Source of the DNA: Altibacter sp.
GTDB taxonomy: Bacteria; Bacteroidota; Bacteroidia; Flavobacteriales; Flavobacteriaceae
Assembly (NCBI GenBank): GCA_002696485.1
Contig: NZTP01000094.1
Location: forward strand, 12,502-64,288
Direction: 5' to 3'
Length of the DNA stretch: 51,787 bases
Part shown: positions 25,166 through 33,175 of the stretch, piece by piece
Layout of the letters: each line of letters starts with the position of its first letter
Numbering within the stretch: the first letter of the stretch is position 1
The notes under the pieces: model-generated
Seen by the model: only the letters and a program-made list of their open reading frames with translations
Databases searched by the model: none
Told to the model about the DNA's origin: nothing
Program-made: the position numbers and the translations under genes

Positions 25166-27988
25166 TTAAAAGTTATATTTCTTTTTACGTTTATCAAAAG
25201 CTTCAGGGCCGCCTTCAAGCACATCGCAAATATGTTCTTGAACACCTCTTCTGTATAAGACTTCAAGAATACTATCATCTTCGGCTTTAGTGTATTCGAT
25301 AGAACCAGAAATATACTCAAAATCGTGGGTTTTATTCTTGGTGTCTTCACCATTTTGATTTGCAACAATAATAAGTTCTGCATCCGCACCCAAGACCAAA
25401 TTTGGATTATGGGTAACAATAATAATTTGTCTTGTTTTCTTTCGTTTTCGAAGAAACTTTACGACCTGATTATAGATAGAACGATTGTCAAGGTCATCTT
25501 CAGGTTGGTCTATGAGAATGGGACATTGGCTATCATCCAAATCTATGAGTAAACGCAGTAATACAAATGATTTTTTTCCGGGCGACATATCTGAAATATC
25601 ATCATCCTGAAATGTAACCTTATAGTCGTGCATAAACCAATTTTTAAAAAGTGATGTAATAGCCTCTTTGTTGGTCACGCCCTTGCGTTTCGGAATTTTA
25701 CTATTTATAATTTTCCAAGCTTCAGCTTTTAAAAAAGTTTTGTGTTCTTCCACTCCTTCAAAATCATATTCCGTCAGATAATCATATTCCTTGCTCGCTG
25801 TAGCACGTCCATCAAAACTCTTTTGCACGAATGATTCTTGAAAGTGTTCCTTCTTGAACTTGGTTACAATATTAAAAGAGAGCTCATCATCAAAATCAGA
25901 TAAATCCACACTATCTTTTGCTTCTAAATAAAGTGAGTAAAATTCTGCATTATAATCTGATAGTAGTTGAATGTTCTTTTCAACAAGCTTATAAGAGTTA
26001 TTAATCTCTTTCTGGTATTCTGCTATCTGGAGAAGTATTTTTTCTTCTTTCCCCAATTCCTTTATTAACTCATTAAGTGCGCTTTGGTCTTTTAAGGCCT
26101 CCTTAAGGTCGCTTATTGATACTTCAAGGGCTTGGATTTCTTTTGTTGTAGTCTGAATTTGTGCTTCCTGCGTCACAATCCTCTTGTCTATTTCAGAAGA
26201 CCAATCGTCCTTATAAAACTTGGTTTTAGATGTTATCAGACCTTGGATTTCTGTCTTAAGCGTAGTACCAATTATATTTTCAACTAATGTTTCGTCGATT
26301 TCAACACTTATATTTTTGAGTGACTTTAATTTAGATATGTCTTTGTTGAAGGTTTCTATTGCTGCATTTTTTTCTTTTATTTGAGTGTTGGTCTGATTGT
26401 ACCTATCTAAATCTTCCTTACTTACTTGAGATTTTTCTTGAAGACCTTTAATTTCACCGTTGAGCTTTTCAATTTGCTTTTTTATGCCGCTTTCATCACC
26501 CAGTTCCTTTTTTAATCGATTTTTTTCAATATTTATATCGATGTTGGCAAAAAGATTCTTTATAGCTGTTTCTATTTTATCTGCGGTTTCTCTTTTTCTG
26601 TCGTTCAGCGAATCATACCATTTTTTAAATTCTTTCTTCTGCAAAAGTACATCCTGGATTATTTCATCAATATCGCCTGTGTCTTCACCGTCATCAACTA
26701 CTCTGTTTAAGTAAGACTGCGGTATATAAATAATCTTCTTATCCGGATTATTGGTAGCGCCCAGGCTGGAAATTTGACCATCTTTCCAAATGACTTCAAA
26801 ACCTTTTACAGGTCTTTTGTCTTCAATTTTTGCAGAAGCATTTCGTTTTGAGTATTCCGTGATGTCAGCGGTTTTAGCGGTACTTTTCAATAAGATGGAT
26901 TTTCCTGTGGATTTTCCGCCAATAATAGCTGTCAAATTTTGATTACAAGGTATTGGGTCGGTGGTAAATACAGGGTCTATAAAACGTAACTTATCTATAA
27001 CTTCATAAACCTTTTTCTCATCTGGCTTGCGGTCAGTAATACTGACACGCTCATCTGGTTCGTAAATAATTTGCTTAAGCCCTTCAAATGTTGGGTCAGC
27101 TTTAATCCAACAAAGTCTTGAAGCATTTTTAGTATAAAGTTCATCAAAAGTATGCGCGTCACTACCCCATATACAAGGTTTTAAAGATTTAAACTCATTG
27201 ATGTATTCTTGTGGACTTGCGCCAAAATTACCCAATGCCCATTTTCTTGTGTTCGGATTAGATGCAAATAGACAATCTGACTTTTGAATCAGAATTTTAC
27301 GCGTTAAATGCCCTTGATTGTTCCAATCTACATCACTTAAATCTTCATCCGATGGTGTGGCAATAAGATATTTTCCTTTAAAGAGTGAGGGTTGGTCGGT
27401 TAAAATTTCTGAAATTTTATCATCAGAAACTACTGCATTCATCATTCCAGTATAGAGTTGGCTTGGGTGTTGTCTAAATTGTGCGTGTTCATTTTGTAAC
27501 CTTGTACCAAGAGCAATAAGATTATTTATTGTTAGAGCTCTTCTTTCGCCTGCCTCTTGAGGATTTCCTTCAACTATAATCTTTAACTGATGAAGAAAGT
27601 TTTCTTCTATATCCTTAATGGCTACTTCGTCAGAAAATAAGACGTGAAAATTTACCCTATTATCCTGTACCAACTTATCCAGTCTAAACTCGATGTTAGG
27701 CAAAATGAGAATCTTATGGATTTTTTCAATTTCCTCATCGCTAAATTCTAATTCTTTGAGTTTCGCATTATTATTAAGGTATTGCGTTTTCAGCTTTTTA
27801 TATCCCTCTATGGAAAAATAATCAGTTATGCCTATAGAAGCGATATTGTGTGCAAGTGCTTTTGAAAATAATTGTTTCACATATTCGTCCCAGTCAGCAC
27901 CAAAACCATTGTTTAGTGCTGATTCTGGTGTATGAACGTGCAAATCCCATATTCGCCATTCTGAACCTTTAGTATAACGTTTGCTCAT
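25166..27988 (-). CDS. PHP-domain plus SMC-like AAA/ABC ATPase (TrlF-like)
   Basis: A 940-residue protein. Residues 10-70 begin a PHP phosphoesterase domain (IWDLHVHTPES, later SIGITDYFS and WGSDAHTF) with His and Asp metal ligands. The Walker A motif IIGGKSTGKSILLK lies near residue 355, a long coiled coil spans about 440-720, the signature-like MSPGKKSFVLL is near 798 and Walker B PILIDQPEDDLDN near 822, followed by IIIVTHNPNLV. Proteins of this make-up are called TrlF in some databases and occur in defence islands. It is directly upstream of jetA on the same strand (17 bp). It may be an independent defence gene or an accessory to Wadjet. Confidence 0.82.
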   Translation of the reverse strand: MSKRYTKGSEWRIWDLHVHTPESALNNGFGADWDEYVKQLFSKALAHNIASIGITDYFSIEGYKKLKTQYLNNNAKLKELEFSDEEIEKIHKILILPNIEFRLDKLVQDNRVNFHVLFSDEVAIKDIEENFLHQLKIIVEGNPQEAGERRALTINNLIALGTRLQNEHAQFRQHPSQLYTGMMNAVVSDDKISEILTDQPSLFKGKYLIATPSDEDLSDVDWNNQGHLTRKILIQKSDCLFASNPNTRKWALGNFGASPQEYINEFKSLKPCIWGSDAHTFDELYTKNASRLCWIKADPTFEGLKQIIYEPDERVSITDRKPDEKKVYEVIDKLRFIDPVFTTDPIPCNQNLTAIIGGKSTGKSILLKSTAKTADITEYSKRNASAKIEDKRPVKGFEVIWKDGQISSLGATNNPDKKIIYIPQSYLNRVVDDGEDTGDIDEIIQDVLLQKKEFKKWYDSLNDRKRETADKIETAIKNLFANIDINIEKNRLKKELGDESGIKKQIEKLNGEIKGLQEKSQVSKEDLDRYNQTNTQIKEKNAAIETFNKDISKLKSLKNISVEIDETLVENIIGTTLKTEIQGLITSKTKFYKDDWSSEIDKRIVTQEAQIQTTTKEIQALEVSISDLKEALKDQSALNELIKELGKEEKILLQIAEYQKEINNSYKLVEKNIQLLSDYNAEFYSLYLEAKDSVDLSDFDDELSFNIVTKFKKEHFQESFVQKSFDGRATASKEYDYLTEYDFEGVEEHKTFLKAEAWKIINSKIPKRKGVTNKEAITSLFKNWFMHDYKVTFQDDDISDMSPGKKSFVLLRLLIDLDDSQCPILIDQPEDDLDNRSIYNQVVKFLRKRKKTRQIIIVTHNPNLVLGADAELIIVANQNGEDTKNKTHDFEYISGSIEYTKAEDDSILEVLYRRGVQEHICDVLEGGPEAFDKRKKKYNF

Positions 27989-28004
27989 ATATCATAAAAA
28001 TTTA

Positions 28005-28019
28005 CCCCTTTAAAAGGGG
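28005..28019 (-). promoter_or_regulatory. GC-capped palindrome upstream of the PHP-ATPase/jet operon
   Basis: CCCCTTTAAAAGGGG is a 15-base palindrome with a single central A, 16 bp upstream of the ATG at 27988. It stands out in AT-rich surroundings. A repressor site overlapping the promoter or transcription start is the simplest reading; a hairpin in the leader is the alternative. No exact TANNTTTG was seen nearby. Confidence 0.5.
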
Positions 28020-28106
28020 CTGGTACTTTAACCAATATGTAATAAAGGATTACAATGAATACCGGAAAACCAATATAAGAAATTTTCCAAGTAATCGAAT
28101 CTTTTT

Positions 28107-28140
28107 AAAAAAGTAAATAAAATTTCCATTGTTTATTTAC
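28107..28140 (-). terminator. terminator of the replication/EEP operon
   Basis: GTAAATAAA (28113-28121) pairs perfectly with TTTATTTAC (28132-28140) across 10 bases; on the minus strand six T follow (28112-28107). It lies 29 bp after the stop of the EEP-family gene and separates that operon from the PHP-ATPase/jet genes, which therefore need their own promoter. Confidence 0.6.
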
Positions 28141-28168
28141 CAAAATAATGACTCATAACAGCACTAGT

Positions 28169-29284
28169 TTATAGCTCAACCCAAACAGCAGGATGCTCAC
28201 TCGCTGCCTCTTTTTTAGAATGAATACTGGGATAGACTGACCAGATAGGTCGCTGTTTGGGAAGAACCCCTTTCCGGTTAAGACCGCTATCTTTTACATT
28301 GGCAAATAAATTGGGCGAAAGTAATAAATAGTCTTTTTGTTTGATATTAACCCCAAGCCGATAGGCACCCAATCTAAAATAGTCTGCATCGCTTCCTTTA
28401 TCATAATCTACATTGAAGGATGGGTGTTTTGTTACATCCTTTAAATCTGTATCACGTAACAAAGGCGTAAGGGAATCAGAATAGGAAGCTGCATTTAATG
28501 TGCCTGCAACTATGATATCTTTGTGTCCATCATTCAAGAGTTGACGATATATACTCGCAATTTGTTGAGATTGAATTTTACGATAAGCGTCAGTCATCTC
28601 TATTTCGGAGGTGTCTTCTTGCAATTGAACGGCCAATAGCCAAATGGTACGATGAGATGGCGTATCAATTTCGTACTGGAAAAATTCCTTTTTGGGATTA
28701 AAACTATTATCAATTTCAAAATAATGCGTTCTGACGGATTTAATGAAGTAGCCTTCTTTTAGCAGCATTGCCATTTCTTGACCACGTTTGTCGCTACCTT
28801 GAACGACAGCTATTTCTTGAAAGGATTTGGTATTACATTCAGGCAATAGTTGGGCATTGAATTCTTCCAATGAAGCCCTGTCCTCAATTTCCTGCAATAG
28901 CAGAATATCAGGATTTACATCGGCAATTACCTGTGCCTTGTTTTTTATGGCTGTTGAATCTATGGGAATAGTTTGAAGCGCTATCCAACCGTTCCAATCC
29001 GTAAGTTCCCCAGATTTGAGTTCATTTGAATAATCCATTCCTTTGAGGAACAGAAATCCCGCTCGTTTGCGCATTACGGCGTAGGGAACATCAAAGGACT
29101 TGTCAAAACCTAATAGAAAAACAAGTTCTTGAATACGTTCTGCATTGCTCGTTGCACGGTTGCTTCCACACATCAGGTCGTCAAGTTCTTTTATCCAATC
29201 TGCTACACATTTTCCGTAGGATTTATCTGAAAGGCTTCTGTCTCGATGGAACAGATTCTGAATATTATAAGTTGCTATCTTCAT
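28169..29284 (-). CDS. endonuclease/exonuclease/phosphatase (EEP) family protein, altered active site
   Basis: A 371-residue protein with the EEP fold landmarks in order: KIATYNIQNLF at the N-terminus, DILLLQEIED near residue 120 with the metal-binding Glu, and SEHPAVWVEL at the C-terminus in place of the usual SDHxP. The GDxN motif, whose Asp is catalytic in this superfamily, reads VAGTLNAAS near residue 265, so Asp is replaced by Thr while Asn is kept. The enzyme may be inactive or altered. It begins 2 bp after the DnaC-like gene and is the last gene of the replication operon. Its role in the ICE is unknown. Confidence 0.8.
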   Translation of the reverse strand: MKIATYNIQNLFHRDRSLSDKSYGKCVADWIKELDDLMCGSNRATSNAERIQELVFLLGFDKSFDVPYAVMRKRAGFLFLKGMDYSNELKSGELTDWNGWIALQTIPIDSTAIKNKAQVIADVNPDILLLQEIEDRASLEEFNAQLLPECNTKSFQEIAVVQGSDKRGQEMAMLLKEGYFIKSVRTHYFEIDNSFNPKKEFFQYEIDTPSHRTIWLLAVQLQEDTSEIEMTDAYRKIQSQQIASIYRQLLNDGHKDIIVAGTLNAASYSDSLTPLLRDTDLKDVTKHPSFNVDYDKGSDADYFRLGAYRLGVNIKQKDYLLLSPNLFANVKDSGLNRKGVLPKQRPIWSVYPSIHSKKEAASEHPAVWVEL

Positions 29285-29286
29285 AA

Positions 29287-29949
29287 TTATTTACGTTTAT
29301 CGTTAGTATTTTTATCAAAAGCTATCAGGTTGAAAAGTTCTCGCATTCGGCTTCTTACTCGATTTCCATAGCGTTCTTCAAGTTCTTCTGCATTTAGATT
29401 GGTAGTTGCGTGGGTCTTTATTTTTGACTTGGTTTGTAGATACAGTTCATAGCGTGAGAGCAATACCTCGCCCATCACATTACAGTCTTTACCATAATGG
29501 CGACCCATTGGCTCAACGCCAAGGTCATCAAAGCAGATAGGGCTGCTATCGCCATAATCTTCGATTATTTTATAACCTAAATGATTGAACCCAAATACAA
29601 TGTTTCGACACGGAGCAAGCATATAGGGACGTTGCAGAGGAACTAAATATTTCAACAACTTCATCAAACTTGTTTTGCCGCAGCCAACAGGTCCAGAAAG
29701 TAAAACACCTTTTTCAGGGTCAATACCTGCTTGTTCACAATTAGTTTTATCCTTAATGAAATAGTAGCACAATTGCCGTATGATTTCCGTGTCCTCATCA
29801 TAAATTTTGAAGTGCTTCCCAAACAGAAGCTTTCCTTTGGCATTTAGGTAAATTAGGATTTTGTCAAAATCGTAGAGCACACTTTTGCCATCGAATTTTC
29901 CCAAAGAAAATTCTACACCGCCTTCGATGATTTTAGAGGGGTTGTCCAT
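29287..29949 (-). CDS. DnaC/IstB-like helicase-loader ATPase
   Basis: A 220-residue AAA+ protein. Walker A GVLLSGPVGCGKTSLMKLL lies near residue 88, Walker B ICFDDLGVEP near 140, and THATTNLNAEELEERYGNRV with its sensor-1 Asn and Arg finger region follows near 182, as in DnaC and IstB. It would load the replicative helicase on ICE DNA during its circular stage. Its start overlaps the end of the winged-helix replication gene by 17 bp. The product and its neighbour form a replication module like those of phages. Confidence 0.85.
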   Translation of the reverse strand: MDNPSKIIEGGVEFSLGKFDGKSVLYDFDKILIYLNAKGKLLFGKHFKIYDEDTEIIRQLCYYFIKDKTNCEQAGIDPEKGVLLSGPVGCGKTSLMKLLKYLVPLQRPYMLAPCRNIVFGFNHLGYKIIEDYGDSSPICFDDLGVEPMGRHYGKDCNVMGEVLLSRYELYLQTKSKIKTHATTNLNAEELEERYGNRVRSRMRELFNLIAFDKNTNDKRK

Positions 29950-30604
29950 AATCCTTGTTTTTATTGGTTTTTAGGTTGTCCCGATTTTGAAACACTTCTT
30001 TGACCGTTTGTTCTTTTTTTATTTCAGCAGCTTTTAAAATCCAATTTTCAGCCGAAGCCTGCCAATCGAAGATTTTAATTTTACCGCCCAATTTCCATCC
30101 AATTGAGGTGTAGTGGTTAAAGAATTTCTTGCCCTCAATAGATGGCCACTTTCTTTTTTTGAAAAAATCCAAAACCTCATTTTCGTTTTTTGGTAGCTTA
30201 CGTTTATTATTGTTTTCTATTTGTTTATTACTGTTTATATTAGGTACTAATGCTTGTCCCAGTACTTGTTCACTGCTTGTACCATAAGTTGTATCGATAC
30301 TTGTCTCACTGCTTGTACCGAATTTGAGCATCTTGATTTGGCTACCTTTGTACGGGTTGTGCGATGGCATATAGAAAATGTATGACCAGTCACTCAAATT
30401 TTTAAGACAACGATGATACGTTGCTTTCGACCCTATTTTTGCCATTTTCATCACTTCTTCACGGTTTATATAAAATGTTTCTGGAAATCGGTTGATGTTC
30501 CAAAATTGGAATAATGCGATATACAAGCTGATGTGCGTTGGATTCAAGCGTGAATCTTTTGCAAATTGCTGAAACACGGCGTTGAGATGTTTTATATAGT
30601 TCAT
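29933..30604 (-). CDS. winged-helix replication protein (replisome organiser-like)
   Basis: A 223-residue protein. Residues 1-85 look like a winged-helix DNA-binding domain (LNPTHISLYIALFQFWNIN, then TYHRCLKNLSDWSYIFY), followed by a low-complexity Ser/Asn/Thr linker. The C-terminal segment FFNHYTSIGWKLGGKIKIF with DWQASAENW is the W-rich motif found at the end of DnaD-type or phage replication initiators. It lies between the excisionase-like gene (6 bp) and the DnaC-like ATPase. Most likely it binds the ICE origin and recruits the loader. Confidence 0.7.
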   Translation of the reverse strand: MNYIKHLNAVFQQFAKDSRLNPTHISLYIALFQFWNINRFPETFYINREEVMKMAKIGSKATYHRCLKNLSDWSYIFYMPSHNPYKGSQIKMLKFGTSSETSIDTTYGTSSEQVLGQALVPNINSNKQIENNNKRKLPKNENEVLDFFKKRKWPSIEGKKFFNHYTSIGWKLGGKIKIFDWQASAENWILKAAEIKKEQTVKEVFQNRDNLKTNKNKDYGQPL

Positions 30605-30610
30605 ACATCG

Positions 30611-30892
30611 TTAATCGAAATTATGTTGCACCCTGTTATCGGTCATTACTTTTTGAATTTCTTCGGCATCATAAAAGATGATACCACCAACCTTTGTGTA
30701 CGGCAGTGTGCCATTGACACGAAGGTTTTGTAATGTGCCTGGGCTTATTTGAAGCAAGTCCATAACCTCGGAAGACTTGAGATATTTCTTTAGTTTCCCT
30801 TGAGCTTGTTTGGACAATAGCTTTTTGATATCATCGAGCAATTCCAGTTTGAATTCCCGAAGGTCGTCGGTGGTAATAATGCTTGTGGGCAT
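30611..30892 (-). CDS. helix-turn-helix excisionase-like protein
   Basis: A 93-residue protein with an N-terminal charged helix (LREFKLELLDDIKKLLSKQ) and a C-terminal MerR/excisionase-type winged helix: YLKSSEVMDLLQISPGTLQNL, then the wing YTKVGGIIFYDAEEIQKVM (residues 40-85). Such proteins act as Xis-type recombination directionality factors or regulators in Bacteroidota ICEs. It is the first gene of the xis-rep-dnaC-EEP operon, downstream of rteC and its candidate operators. Confidence 0.8.
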   Translation of the reverse strand: MPTSIITTDDLREFKLELLDDIKKLLSKQAQGKLKKYLKSSEVMDLLQISPGTLQNLRVNGTLPYTKVGGIIFYDAEEIQKVMTDNRVQHNFD

Positions 30893-30904
30893 AGTAGAAC
30901 TTTT

Positions 30905-30978
30905 TTGTAGAAAGGGACTAACTTCTTTCTTTGAATCAGAATGATAGTCCCTGACCTGATTTGACTTTCGTTCTACAA
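30905..30978. repeat. nested inverted repeat in the xis leader
   Basis: TTGTAGAA (30905-30912) and AGGGACTA (30913-30920) are followed by their inverted copies TAGTCCCT (30945-30952) and TTCTACAA (30971-30978). The inner pair is separated by 24 bases; the outer pair adds an 18-base asymmetric bulge. It lies 13 bp upstream of the ATG of the excisionase-like gene and could form an RNA structure that controls translation. Confidence 0.5.
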
Positions 30979-31015
30979 ATTTGATAAGTATTAATGGGTT
31001 TTAATCCCCAGTACA

Positions 31016-31028
31016 ACCGTACTACGGT
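31016..31028. promoter_or_regulatory. 13-base palindrome, copy 1 (candidate RteC site)
   Basis: ACCGTACTACGGT is a perfect palindrome around a central C, about 125 bp upstream of the excisionase-like start. Its inverted copy is at 31154-31166. In CTnDOT, RteC activates the excision operon by binding an inverted-repeat site upstream of it; the same gene order here suggests these palindromes are RteC sites. Inference. Confidence 0.5.
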
Positions 31029-31153
31029 CAAATTTTAACATCTTGAAATTTGATAGATTTTGTAGTGTTTTGACAGTTGAAAATTGAAAATAGTGTGTGA
31101 AATCATACCAAATAAAATGAAGAAAGCGTCGAAAAACAAAAGACCGTAGGTCA

Positions 31154-31166
31154 ACCGTAGTACGGT
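31154..31166. promoter_or_regulatory. 13-base palindrome, copy 2 (candidate RteC site)
   Basis: ACCGTAGTACGGT is the exact reverse complement of the copy at 31016-31028; the two differ only in the central base when read on one strand. It lies 25 bp after the rteC stop and is followed by a run of T on the plus strand, so it could also work as a weak terminator for transcription entering from the other side. Confidence 0.5.
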
Positions 31167-31191
31167 GTTTTTTCATCAGCAAATGAATAAG

Positions 31192-32034
31192 TTATTCTTC
31201 AGCTTTATCCATCTGTGATAATAGGGCAGAAGAAAGCTCATCTAAAAATTTTGTGCGGCTAACTTTGCGGGATTTAATTTCTGAATATGTTTTGTAGAAA
31301 TCACCCAAATCGTAATGAAAGATGTGCTGTAAGGTCGTCGCAATTTCTTTAATATCGACATTGCCATTATTGATGGCGCGATTTGAGTGTAGAGCATACA
31401 CCAATTCGGTAAGGGCTGTCTTTGAAGCAGTCCATTTTAGAGATGGAATCTGGGCAGAGCCATTAATTCTATCCTTTGTTACTTTACCATTTTTCAATAG
31501 ACGTTTTTGTAGATAATCTATAAACATTTGGTAAGCTTTGACCTTTCCCAAAAGCATATCCCTTGCAGTGCTAAATTCAGGGTCTTGAAAGTAAAATTTA
31601 GAGTAGGTAATAATATATGTGTCTAAATAGTCACGGGTAAAATACTGTTGGTCGAAATGAGTGGAATTAGATTCCACGTAACGGATGAAGTCCATATTGT
31701 AAAGAAAAAACCGATTGATTTTATTGATTTTCCGCTTGGTGTATTTTTTCTGACTGTCCAAGTTTGCTTTTGGGAACTGAATCTCAAACGAGCGCACTTC
31801 TGAATAATAAATTAATGGAACTAATGGGATTTGCTTTGTATATTTAAAAAAATCAATTTCTTCTTTCAAAGACTCGAAGTCGTAGTCTATGATTTTTTTT
31901 CGGAAACGGTTTAGAACATTTCTGCATAATTTGATGCAATTTTCAGATAATTCAATAACGTCAATATGTTTTACCCGAAGCTTTTCCAATTCAGATAAAA
32001 ATACGCTTGATATGTCGTCGAATTCCAAAATCAT
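31192..32034 (-). CDS. rteC: RteC-family regulator
   Basis: A 280-residue mostly helical protein. The C-terminal segment FHYDLGDFYKTYSEIKSRK, followed by SRTKFLDELSSALLSQMD, is typical of the RteC family, as is the central SLKWTASKTALTELVYALHS. RteC proteins bind DNA and switch on excision genes of conjugative transposons. Its position directly upstream of the xis/rep operon on the same strand agrees. The 221 bp upstream (32035-32255) hold no gene and no clear promoter; RteA/RteB-type two-component genes are not present in the window. Confidence 0.88.
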   Translation of the reverse strand: MILEFDDISSVFLSELEKLRVKHIDVIELSENCIKLCRNVLNRFRKKIIDYDFESLKEEIDFFKYTKQIPLVPLIYYSEVRSFEIQFPKANLDSQKKYTKRKINKINRFFLYNMDFIRYVESNSTHFDQQYFTRDYLDTYIITYSKFYFQDPEFSTARDMLLGKVKAYQMFIDYLQKRLLKNGKVTKDRINGSAQIPSLKWTASKTALTELVYALHSNRAINNGNVDIKEIATTLQHIFHYDLGDFYKTYSEIKSRKVSRTKFLDELSSALLSQMDKAEE

Positions 32035-32255
32035 CCTATGAATCAGTTTTTTTGACTGTCTCGGAAATCAATTCAGAAATCACTAAAAATGGCGTAAGAA
32101 GGTTTGTCCAACAGTATATTTGGGAATTAATCTTTCCAGAGCTTTTCTTATAAATTTAAGGTTTTGAAGTGAAACGCTACGTTAAATTTGTGCGTATTTA
32201 TGTACGGAATCAATGTATATTAATACGCTCACCACATTTATAAGGGTTTAGAGAA

Positions 32256-33170
32256 CTATTTTTTCTTACTACTGAACCTTTTTGTAAACTCGGTTCTATT
32301 TCTTACGTTCGTTTTTTTGAAGATATTGGATGCGTGTTTTGACACAGTGCTTTTGGCAATGAATAAATCATTGGCAATTTTCTGATAGCTCAAATTACTT
32401 AAAATGGACATTGCAATTTCTATTTCCCTTCGAGTAAGATTTCCATAAACGAATTTTGATTCATTCACTTTCTCTACGTGTTCTTTATTGAACAAAAACA
32501 CTTCATACAGTTTATTTTTGTTTTCGAGAAAGAATAAATATCTATCAGTTTCAATGATAGTAATGGCATAAAATGCAGAATTCATTACTGTGAATGTTAT
32601 CCATTGATAATCGCCAATAACCGTGCAAATAGGTAACAACGCAACCGCACTCACACTTATAATCGATAATTTGTTACGTCGTAATATAAATTTATTCGGA
32701 TTTACGGGATTTGAAATTCTTCGGTAGAAGAGCATCAAAAAGAAAAATGCAATAATTGATATAGGGATGGTAAACAACATCCTTGAAGAATCGATTGAGT
32801 TTGTGAAATAATACGGTATTACAAAGAGTAGAACAAAACTTCCACCAGCAACAAAGGAAAGATTCCGAATGGATGAATGAAATTTTAGGACTTCGATATC
32901 ATATTCTTTATAAAGATAATACACAATGTAAACGCACAACGTAATTGCTATACCGTATGTAATGATATATTGAATCAAAATTGGTCCAGGAAAATTGTCG
33001 ATTGGAAGAAAACCGCCGGAAAGATTATAAGCGACAAAAAGTAAACCTAAATAAAGAAATCGATTGAGATTACGATTTGAATTGAGTGCTTGGTAAAGTG
33101 TAATCAATACAATGACCGTATCTATCAACAGATAAAAGAATGTTGTCCAGTGTATTGATGTATTGAACAT
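32256..33170 (-). CDS. membrane-anchored LuxR-type transcriptional regulator
   Basis: A 304-residue protein. Residues 10-205 contain about seven hydrophobic helices separated by short loops; the C-terminal 65 residues form a LuxR/GerE helix-turn-helix (LTRREIEIAMSILSNLSYQ, IANDLFIAKSTVSKHASNIF, then KKTNVRNRTEF). Such proteins are thought to regulate transcription from the membrane in response to an unknown signal. The gene begins 5 bp after the asparaginase-like gene, so both are probably one operon, located between rteC and the integrase. It may control the ICE. Confidence 0.85.
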   Translation of the reverse strand: MFNTSIHWTTFFYLLIDTVIVLITLYQALNSNRNLNRFLYLGLLFVAYNLSGGFLPIDNFPGPILIQYIITYGIAITLCVYIVYYLYKEYDIEVLKFHSSIRNLSFVAGGSFVLLFVIPYYFTNSIDSSRMLFTIPISIIAFFFLMLFYRRISNPVNPNKFILRRNKLSIISVSAVALLPICTVIGDYQWITFTVMNSAFYAITIIETDRYLFFLENKNKLYEVFLFNKEHVEKVNESKFVYGNLTRREIEIAMSILSNLSYQKIANDLFIAKSTVSKHASNIFKKTNVRNRTEFTKRFSSKKK

Positions 33171-33175
33171 TGTTT

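Larger units (their letters stand above)
30893..31191 (-). other. leader and control region between rteC and the xis/rep operon
   Basis: About 299 bp with no convincing gene; the 63-codon frame at 30991-31182 looks random. On the minus strand it is the leader of the xis/rep operon. It holds a pair of 13-base palindromes in opposite orientation (31016-31028, 31154-31166), a smaller GACC/GGTC dyad at 31142-31152 and a nested inverted repeat at 30905-30978. The density of dyads suggests an RteC-regulated promoter and perhaps a replication or excision site. Confidence 0.6.

Noticed and set aside
30991-31182. 63-codon minus-strand frame between rteC and the excisionase-like gene
   Set aside because: It covers both 13-base palindromes, has an odd composition rich in Phe and Arg, and no resemblance to any protein; it looks like chance in a control region.
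32183-32190. TAAATTTG as a promoter on the plus strand
   Set aside because: It matches TANNTTTG, but the gene to the right runs on the minus strand, so nothing would be transcribed from it.
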